Of a stretch of DNA of 64,000 nucleotides, positions 56,789-64,000 are shown piece after piece. The notes under the pieces are model-generated. The model saw nothing but the letters and a program-made list of their open reading frames with translations, was not told the DNA's origin and did no database searches. This DNA is from Clavulina sp. PMI_390. Taxonomy: Eukaryota; Basidiomycota; Agaricomycetes; Cantharellales; Hydnaceae. A program made the translations under genes and the position numbers. Every line of letters starts with the position of its first letter. Position 1 is the stretch's first letter. The stretch lies in NCBI GenBank assembly GCA_015039315.1, contig WIDE01000024.1, forward strand, positions 365,286 through 429,285. The letters are read 5' to 3'.

Positions 56789-59433
56789 TCAAATAGTACA
56801 ATCTATAGAGGAACGGGGAATATTCAGATATTCGGATAGAGAAGCCAGCGGAAAAAAAGAGTATAGTGGCTGTATCCCAAGCATACACACGAGTAGCACA
56901 ATAGCAAGGGAGCGGAAGGAAAAAGGAGGGATATATGGAGTGTATGCTGGAATTTCATTGAGAGAGAGGAAAGTGCACGAGTCGTCAACAGACTCGTCAT
57001 CTAGTGTGTTTGTGCTTGCGGAATAGCTCAATGTGTGTTTATTGCCATCTTCCATCAGTGGACGCAGAATATCAAGCTCAGCTTGCGCGGCCTGCCATTC
57101 CTTGGGCAGTCCCAAGTCGTCCAGCGTGATGCTGTAGTTGTGCAGGCAGTCCGCCAGTGCCTTGCGGTTCTTCTCCTGGTCCTTCTTGTACATGATTCGT
57201 CGCAGCACAAGCGCCTCTTCCTCTGCGAGCTTTGCGTCCTCGAAGCGCTGGACAGACCATCTTCGAACACCGAGATTCTCCAACGAGCTCGCGAGCGGCT
57301 CGATATACTCGTCAGGGTCGAAACTGTACAGCAGACGCCGCAGCACGACAGCTTCCTCGTTTGTTGATAACGCCTCTTCTAACCTCTTGATACTGTACAA
57401 GTGGATCGAGTAGGTGTGCAGTATCCCCGCTAGCCGGGCCCGATTCTCGCTAGGGCGGACGCGGTAACCTTCACGGCAGATCGTGAGTGCCTCTTCATCG
57501 ATCACGCACGCTTCTTCGTCCCGGTTATGCCTGTGAAGTGCCAGCGCTTGGTTGCGGAGCAGTCGTGCAAGCTCGCCCTGCGAGGCCAAGGGGGTGTCCA
57601 TGTACAGAGCGCGTTGCAGGCGGACAGCCTCAGTACGGAAGAGCAGTGTGTGAGGCTCTCGCTCAGAAGAATTGCCTAGGAACGTGTCGATATCATCAAT
57701 TACATCGATAAATTTTGATGCTCGCTTGCGAATGCTCTTTTGGAGAGTGTCGACAATGAAAATACTAGGGGCCAACTCCTATAAATCAGAAGGGAGCGGT
57801 GGGAGTGATATTAGGTAACCTTATCTCATCAAGGATGGAGGAACAACGTATGCATACCAAAGCTGTCTTTATTTTTGCTTTGATTCTTTTATTTTCAATG
57901 GTCTCATCGTCATTCAGGTCATTAAGCTTCTCTATGAGCTTGGTACTCGGGCCCTCATAAGGTACGCGAGGACGAAGGTTTTGGTGCGAGGGACCATTAT
58001 TCTCTGACAGCTGTGCAATCGAATTGAGCGGGGAGGATGCCGATTCACTAGCATAGGACGATATTTGCTGGCTACCAGAGGTAGCGGGCAGTGTTCGTCG
58101 ACGATTTGGCACTACAGCACCTGGAGGAGGTAGCCATCGGGATTCAGGCTGCTGTTCATAGGCAGTCCGTAGGGGAGACAGAATCCGCAACCGCGTAGAC
58201 GAGAGGTTCTGTGTATGTTCGTTAGGGGAAGGGGAGGTACGCTCTGGCAGCGTAGCCACTGTAACATCCGCATTAACGGAGGCATTACCCTCGGATATCT
58301 CAAATCTGGGTACCTCGATCGTTCGTGCCAATTGCTGAGGTGCGGTATGGATTTCTTCCCACTCCAGCACGCGAGAAGAGATACGAATTCGAATTTCCCT
58401 TGCTAATGTTGCGTATTTCAGATTTCCGTTGACAAACCAGCCCGTCTCAGCGCCTTCAAGGTGTTGCTGGATCAGGGAACAAAAGAACCAACAATTCTCC
58501 TGGACGTATAAATAAAGGCATTCAACGGTCAGACGAAATTTTCATGATTGCACTGGGGGGTGGTGAAATCAACTGACAGGCCAGATATGATATGACACGA
58601 TCTCCTCGGCGATGACACGAAGTAGGCGACTGAACCTTGCTAAATTTGGTGAATTCTCAAACATTTGTGTGTTCTCCCTAAACGAGCCCTTAACAAGGAG
58701 TTCTTTAGTCGCGGAGAGCATCCCCTACACGTATGGATGAGCGAGGATCAATAAAACGGAATGAGATAGTATCAGTGTGGGGTTGATACCACGCTGGCTG
58801 AGGAGAGGAGGGGCACACACACCCGGTCGTTCGGCTTCGTAGCACTCGACATGGCCAGGAGCTTCATGACTGAAATCTTCTCTCCTCGCCGTCGATCTAA
58901 TCTAAGCCAGACGTCCTTGCGCCGTGGTCTTCGCAGCTCCAGAAGTATAAAGCGGTGCGTTACTGCACCAACCCTTTCGGAATAGCATTCTGAAGACACG
59001 ATGACTGTTTGTTGTAGGGACTGGTTATCATCAATGCAGTCGCAGAAGTCCACGAGCGATAGGTCGACCACGCCGTATGTTAGTACGGCTGTTGCAGCTG
59101 ATGCGATGCTCGTGAGCGAGGCAACCGGGGTCAGCGAGTGAGGGCCGCTTGGTGTACGTGAAACGCTCTTCGAACCACTGGACATTAGCTCTGGTAGGAT
59201 CAACACATTGCTGCCTGGATCGTTGATGAGGAATTCTTGCTGAATATTGTTCATGTCAACATTAGATCACCCAAGGTAGGGTCGATGCAAGGTATGATGG
59301 CAGTGGATGAGTGAGCGGAGGGTAAGACACTTACCACCGCATTGATGCTGCCGACTAGACTTTCAGAGAGCATCCCTGGCTGAGATGACTCAGATGAGAG
59401 AGGCTTGCTATAGTTTTCAATGGGAGAGTTCAT
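56789..59433 (-). CDS. array unit C: ENC module plus TPR-like repeats with an extended, hydrophobic C-terminus
   Basis: ATG 59433 gives MNSPIENYSKPLSSESSQPG. Then QQEFLINDPGSNVLILPELM, VVDLSLVDFCDCIDDNQSLQ, VTHRFILLELRRPRRKDVWL, RLDRRRGEKISVMKLLAMSS, and ENCWFFCSLIQQH (TGT, Cys kept). The linker region has YEGPSTKLIEKLNDLNDDET. The TPR-like exon runs from LAPSIFIVDTLQKSIRKRAS to LMEDGNKHTLSYSASTN. Unlike its neighbours the frame then stays open: TLDDESVDDSCTFLSLNEIP and a hydrophobic segment SLAIVLLVCMLGIQPLYSF, ending PRSSIDCTI. The added part aligns with sequence that is 3' flanking DNA in unit D, so the extension is probably new read-through. It may place this copy at a membrane. Confidence 0.77.
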
Positions 59434-60320
59434 GAGCTGTTGACCAGCAGTTCTGAGTTTAGCGTCCCTAAGATACTCGACAGTGGCTCGACTGTCGAGG
59501 CGGAGGCTGCAAACGATAGCAGCGTGTTGGGGAGCAGTGTATATCCACAGGGGAAGTGGTGGTAGTAAAGGTCAGAAGCTAACGACGGTAGTAAGAGATT
59601 CAAAGCAGATTAAGGACCCTAGCAATAGACCCTGCAGAGGGTCAGGGGGACTGGAAGTATCGCCTGCTGGAGCGAGTAAGAGGAAGCCACAAAAGGACTG
59701 TGCTTGGGCACAGCATTGAGCGGACAGCCTTGTCAATTTTCATGAGCCTTCTCCCACGTTGTGCTGGCAGGTTTGCTCTAATCGCACGCTGTGCTAGTTT
59801 TATTGAAGGCTATATCACCTGGAGTTTAGTGTGCGGTGGTGTGCCAAATGGTATCTGGTTTGGGATGATGTGCCTGGGGCGCCATGTGCAACCAGTGAAC
59901 ATGGTCACAGAGTCACAACCCTTGAACTGCTGGATGTTCCTATACAGGGACGTAGCAGATCAAGAGAAAGACAGGAAAACAACATGAGCGAAACGAGATA
60001 GGACAAACTAGGGCACTCGCCCAGAAGATAGAAGGAGAAAGAAAGGTATCAGTAAGAGTGAAGAGAAGGGAGACGAGAAAGGGGTCGTAAATTTGCAACA
60101 GATCAACAATTGAGAAGCGGTCAAATACAACGATAGATAGAGAGAGCGAATATTCCTATATTCCGATAGAGGATCCAGCGGAAAAAAGCAGTGCTCATAA
60201 CCCAGGCACAGACAAATAGCACAATAGCAAGTGGACAGAGGAAATTGGGGACCCATGAGGAGCACAGGCTGAGATTTCATAACGGGAAATTGAAAGTGAG
60301 GAAAAGTGCGCGGTCCATTT
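59434..60320. other. spacer between array units C and D
   Basis: 0.89 kb. Its middle (59753-59998) is duplicated in the D/E spacer; see the repeat entries. The stretch 60008-60320 is the 3' flank of unit D and aligns with the coding extension of unit C (CYCAICLCLGYEH versus ..VLLVCMLGIQP in the minus frame). Confidence 0.5.
59753..59998. repeat. spacer repeat, copy 1 (partner at 62870)
   Basis: Begins CCCACGTTGTGCTGGCA and ends near GACAGGAAAACAACATGAGC. Strongly similar over about 245 bp to 62870-63115, offset about 3,117 bp. Both copies keep an open plus-strand frame (CAG[RK]FALIARCASFIEG, GGVPNGIWF) despite a 3-bp indel near 59885-59900. Confidence 0.75.
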
Positions 60321-62492
60321 TTAGTCATCGTCCGACGCATCGTCGTCGTCCGATGTGTTCGTGCTTGCGGAATAGCTCGAGGTGTGGTTTTCACCCTCGT
60401 TCATTAGTGCACGCAGAGCATCGCGCTCAGCTTGAGCAGCTCGTGATTCTTTGGGCAAACCACAGTCGTCCAGCGTGATGCTGTAGTTGTGAAGGCAGCG
60501 CGCTAGGAACTCGCGGTTCTTCGCCTGGTCGTTCTCGTACATGATACGTCGTAGCCCAAGCGCTTCTTCCTCTGCGAGTTTTGCGTCCTCGAAGCGGCAC
60601 ATCGACCCTTGGCATAAGCCGAGGTTCTCCAATGAGTCTGAGAGCGGATCAATGTACTCATCAGGGTCGTACTCGTACAGCAGCCGTCGCAGCACAACAG
60701 CTTCCTCGATTTTCGACAGCGCCTCTTCTAACCGCTTGATGCTACACAAGTGGATAGAGTAGGTGTGCAAAATACCTGCAAGTCGCGCCCGATTCGCGCT
60801 AGGGTGAACACGATAGCCTTCACGGCGGATGGCGAGCGCTTCCTCATCGAGCACGCATGCTTCCTCGTCTCGCTCGTGCTCATGCAGCGCCACCGCTTGG
60901 TTACGGAGCAGCCGTGCAAGATCTCCCTGTGACGACAAGGGGGTGTCTATGTACAGTGCGCGTTGCAAGCGGACGGCCTCAGCACAATAGATGAGTGTGT
61001 CGGGCTCGCGCTCGGGAGAATTATTGAGGAATGCATCGATCTCGTCGATGACATCAATGAACTTGTCTGCTCGCTTGCGCACGCTCTTTGGCAGGGAGTC
61101 AATGATAGCGATATTAGGTGCCAGCTCCTAAAGACCAAACAAGATCAGAGGAAGCATGGAATCGATGCTAGGTCAGTCACTCAGCTGATAGAGGGGCATC
61201 ACTATTATTATGAGAGGAAGTGCATACCAGGGCTTTCTTCACTTTTGCCTTGATTGCTTCGTCCTCTAGTGTTGTGTCTTCATCCAGTTCATGGAGCTTG
61301 CCGATGAGCTCTGCGCTTGGACCCTCATAAGGGACGTGAGGACGAGGGTATTGAGTCGATAACTCGCGATCCTCCGGTAGCTGAGGATTCAAGACTTCAG
61401 GTGCGGGTGCTTTGATGCTTCGTGTCATCGATCCCCGAGATGCAGCAGGTGTTTTTCTTCCTTCCCAGACACGAGAGGAGAAGCGGAGTCGAATGCGGCT
61501 CGCTAGATCGGCATGGCTCAGTTTCCCGTCAACGAACCAGCCGGTTTGAGCACCTTCGAGATGCTGTTGGATGAGGGAGCAAAAGAACCAGCTGTTTTCC
61601 TATGGGGAAAGATATAGCGGTGGGAGTGTCACTCGAAAATTTCATGATTGCAACACCAGATAGAGATCAACTGACAGCCCAGATACGATATGATGAGGTC
61701 TCCTCTGTGATGATACGAAGGAAGCGGCTAAATTCCTCGAGGTTTGGTGGATTCACGAACACTTGTCTGTTCTCCCTGGACGAATCGCCAACAAGGAGTT
61801 TTCTTGTTCCAGAGAGTAACCCCTTTATAGACCAAGGGATGGTGATTCAGAAAATGTGATCGGATAGCCCATTGATCGTTGAGGAGAGTTACGCACCCGG
61901 TCAATAGCCTTTGTAGTACCCAACTTGGTCAAGAATCTCATGATAGGGACTTTCTCGCCTCGCCATCGATCTAATCTCAGCCAGATGACCTTGCGATGTG
62001 GTCTCCGCAGTTGCAGAACCAAAAAGCGGTGTGTGACTGAGCCGACCATCTGGGAATAGCATTCCGAAGAGACGATGTATGCCTGCTGCAGCGGCCTGTG
62101 CTTGTCAATATAGTTGCATATTTCTGCTAGCGACAGGTCGATCATTCCATGTGTTGGTGCGACCGTCCCCACCGTTATGGCCGATGTGACGCTCGTGAGC
62201 GAGGCAAGCGACTCTGCTCGGGCCAGCGTGAGTGGCGCGTTCCTCGAACTAGCAGTTTTTGGCGCTGGCAGGATCAACATGTTATTGCCATTATCGTCGA
62301 TGAAGAAATCTTGCTAAATATTGTTGAAATTGCCGTTGAATCATTCATCATCAGAGAGCGTTGAGAGTCAGCATTGCACAGGGTTGTGGAGCAAAAAGGC
62401 GAGATACTCACTAGGGTATCGAGACTTTCATGGAACGGTCCCGGCTGAGATGTGGATGGAGGGATATCATGTTCTTCTACCGGCGAATCCAT
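60321..62492 (-). CDS. array unit D: ENS module, short linker, TPR-like repeats, acidic tail
   Basis: ATG 62492 (or 62501) gives MDSPVEEHDIPPSTSQPGPF. Then a short low-complexity part, IDLSLAEICNYIDKHRPLQQ, VTHRFLVLQLRRPHRKVIWL, RLDRWRGEKVPIMRFLTKLG and, after introns, ENSWFFCSLIQQHLEGAQTG (AGC, Ser). The Pro/Ser linker is much shorter than in A-C, passing quickly from VWEGRKTPAASRGSMTRSIK to YEGPSAELIGKLHELDEDTT. The TPR-like exon (MRKRADKFIDVIDEIDAFLN onward) has EEAVVLRRLLYEYDPDEYID and EEEALGLRRIMYENDQAKN, then SYSASTNTSDDDDASDDD and a stop at 60321-60323. Same architecture as unit B with the Ser variant. Confidence 0.78.
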
Positions 62493-63504
62493 TTTAAGCA
62501 ATTAAAGGTACTTCTGATTTCAGTGTCCTGCGGTAGATCCACTTGTGAGTGCGACTGAATGCGGGGCTGGCAGCGGTTGCTCGCGAGGAGGTAGTGGAAA
62601 AAGCTTTTGTCGCGTGTTTGGATAGTGTACCTATCCGCTGGTGAGGGGGTGGTAGTGGGAGTAGCGGGTAGGAACTTGGTGATGATAATAAGAGGGTTGT
62701 GGCACAGCAAGAGTGCTGTTCCGTAATGTCTCTGCCTCTTGCATGAATGACTACTTATAGAAGGACCTGCCAACCTCTAAAGTCTTGGCTTGACAGAGTG
62801 AGAAGGAACTGCAGTGCGAATGAGCTGTGCCCAGGCACGTATAGGGTGTACAGCCTTGTCATTTTCATTCCCACGTTGTGCTGGCAAGTTTGCTCTAATC
62901 GCGCGCTGTGCTAGTTTTATTGAAGGCTCTATCGCCTGGAGTTTAGTGGGCGGTGGTGTACCGAATGGGATCTGGTTTAGGACGATGTGCCTTGGGCGCC
63001 ATCTGTCACACGAGGGCTGTATGGTCACAGAGTCACCGCCAATGAACTGTTTGATGTTCTCATATAGGGACGTAGCAGATAAAGAGAAAGACAGGAAAAA
63101 CAACATGAGCAAAACGAGTTAGGACAAACTAAGGCGCTCGCTCGGAAGATAGAAGGAGAAATAAAGGTATCAGGAAGAGTGGAAAGAAAAGGAGAAGAGA
63201 AAGGGGTCCTAAACTGACAACAAATCAGCCGGTCATAATAGTGAAATACAACAACAGAGAGACAGAGAGCACGCGAATATTCAGATATTCCGATAAAGTA
63301 ACCAGCGGATTAAAAGCGGTGGTCGTATCCCAGACACACACAAATAGCACGAAAGCAAGTGGACAGAGGGAATCTGGGGAATCACGAGGAGCACAGGCTG
63401 GGATTCATAACGGGAAATTGAAAATGAGGAAAAATGAGCGACCCATTTTTAGTCAGCCTCTGAGTCGTCGTCCGGTGCGTTTGTGCTTGTGTTTGTGAAA
63501 CAGC
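62493..63504. other. spacer between array units D and E
   Basis: 1.0 kb. Holds the 62870-63118 spacer repeat. About 63270-63440 aligns with the 3' flanks of units D (60150-60310) and C (56816-56990), including AATATTCAGATATTC and AACGGGAAATTGAAAATGAGG-type text. No gene is firmly supported. Confidence 0.5.
62870..63118. repeat. spacer repeat, copy 2 (partner at 59753)
   Basis: Same element as 59753-59998, displaced by about one array period. It includes TTTGCTCTAATCGC, GTTTTATTGAAGGCT and GACGTAGCAGAT in the same order. Confidence 0.75.
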
Positions 63505-64000
63505 TCAAGGTGTGGTTTTACCCTCGTTCATCAGTGCGCGAAGGGCATCGCGCTCAGCATGAGCAGTTCGCGACTCTTTGGGCAGGCCCAAGCCGTCTAG
63601 CGTGATACCGTAGTTGTGCAAGCAATCCGCCAGTGCCTTGCGGCTTTTCTCCGGGTCTTTCTCGTACATGATTCGCCGCAGCACGAGTGCCTCTGCTTCC
63701 ACAAGCTTTGCCTCCTCAAGGCGCTCAACTGATCCCCTTCGTACACCGAGATTCTCCAGAGAGCTTGCGAGTAGGTCGATGTACTCGTCAGGGTCGTATT
63801 CGTATAGCAGCCGTCGCAGCACCACAGCTTCCTCGTTTGTTGACAGCGCCTCTTTGAACCGCTTGATACTGTATAAGTGGATAGAGTAGGTGTGTAGCAT
63901 CGCTGCTAGGCGAGCTCGAGTCGCGCCTGGACGGACACGATAACCCTCGCGGCGGATCGCGAGCGCTTCCTCATCGAGTACACATGCTTCCTCGTCCCGG
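63505..64000 (-). CDS. array unit E (partial): TPR-like C-terminal exon, frameshifted tail
   Basis: Cut by the right window edge. The frame runs in from the edge through the TPR-like exon: a repeat with LHTYSIHLYSIKRFKEALST, EEAVVLRRLLYEYDPDEYID, LASSLENLGVRRGSVERLEE, EAEALVLRRIMYEKDPEKS and LADCLHNYGITLDGLGLPKE. It ends ALMNEGKTTP at 63505-63507. Compared with unit D (ALMNEGENHTSSYSAST), one base is missing in GGGT(G)AAAACCACAC, which shifts the frame and truncates the acidic tail. The N-terminal module is outside the window. Confidence 0.75.
   Translation of the reverse strand, partial: RDEEACVLDEEALAIRREGYRVRPGATRARLAAMLHTYSIHLYSIKRFKEALSTNEEAVVLRRLLYEYDPDEYIDLLASSLENLGVRRGSVERLEEAKLVEAEALVLRRIMYEKDPEKSRKALADCLHNYGITLDGLGLPKESRTAHAERDALRALMNEGKTTP

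Noticed and set aside
1..64000. tRNA/rRNA genes, CRISPR arrays, LTR or DNA transposons
   Set aside because: No convincing T-loop (GGTTCGANTCC) with matching stems, no rRNA-like text, no regular repeat-spacer array and no reverse transcriptase or transposase motifs were seen.

Overview
The window is eukaryotic and fungal. Its genes are broken by many short GT...AG introns (mostly about 50-70 nt), with several exons of only 12-30 nt, intergenic spaces of 0.2-2 kb and genes on both strands. Recognisable genes include an AreA/NIT2-type GATA factor, a PalI-type membrane protein, a fungal trehalose-synthase-complex subunit and a GH30 glucanase. The intron density and the lineage-expanded paralogues point to an Agaricomycete, possibly a Rhizoctonia/Ceratobasidium-like fungus; the genus is inference.

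Layout. 1-173: end of a gene cut by the window edge. 0.4-2.9 kb: MFS anion/cation symporter of the Dal5 (allantoate permease) type. 4.0-6.2 kb: an unknown protein and a PalI/Rim9-SUR7-like four-TM protein. 7.5-9.8 kb: two tandem small secreted Ser/Thr-rich proteins assembled from tiny exons. 10.2-14.7 kb: a TPS/TPP two-domain protein whose active-site motifs look degraded in both domains. 15.5-18.4 kb: GH30 glucanase. 19.2-22.3 kb: a small zinc-binding protein, a HAD phosphatase and a pterin-4a-carbinolamine dehydratase. 22.7-25.3 kb: a protein whose C-terminal half carries an unnamed His...RLDR...ENC module. 26.0-36.7 kb: four paralogous multi-TM, coiled-coil proteins (one on +, three on -). 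36.9-38.8 kb: DUF676 lipase with a C-terminal membrane segment. 41.0-47.3 kb: the AreA-like GATA factor. 48.1-49.6 kb: a small PD-(D/E)xK-like protein and a weak hypothetical gene.

49.7 kb to the right edge: a head-to-tail array of at least five paralogues on the minus strand (called units A-E here; E runs off the edge). Each complete copy has a short conserved N-terminus, the His...RLDR...EN[C/S]WFFCS module also found in the 22.7 kb gene, a Pro/Ser-rich linker, and a C-terminal block of TPR-like repeats. The module resembles the permuted papain-like (NlpC/P60-LRAT) arrangement of a His on one strand and an Asn-Cys at a helix start. The presumed nucleophile is Cys in units A and C but Ser in B and D, and the C-termini of C and E have been remodelled. 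This array is the best candidate for an undescribed system in the window. An enzymatic or pseudo-enzymatic N-terminal domain coupled to a TPR superstructure, in a recently duplicated array, would fit a sensor/effector or allorecognition role, but that role is inference only.

Exon boundaries were worked out by eye from GT/AG signals and reading frame. Gene spans are firmer than individual splice sites, and starts are the most plausible ATG.
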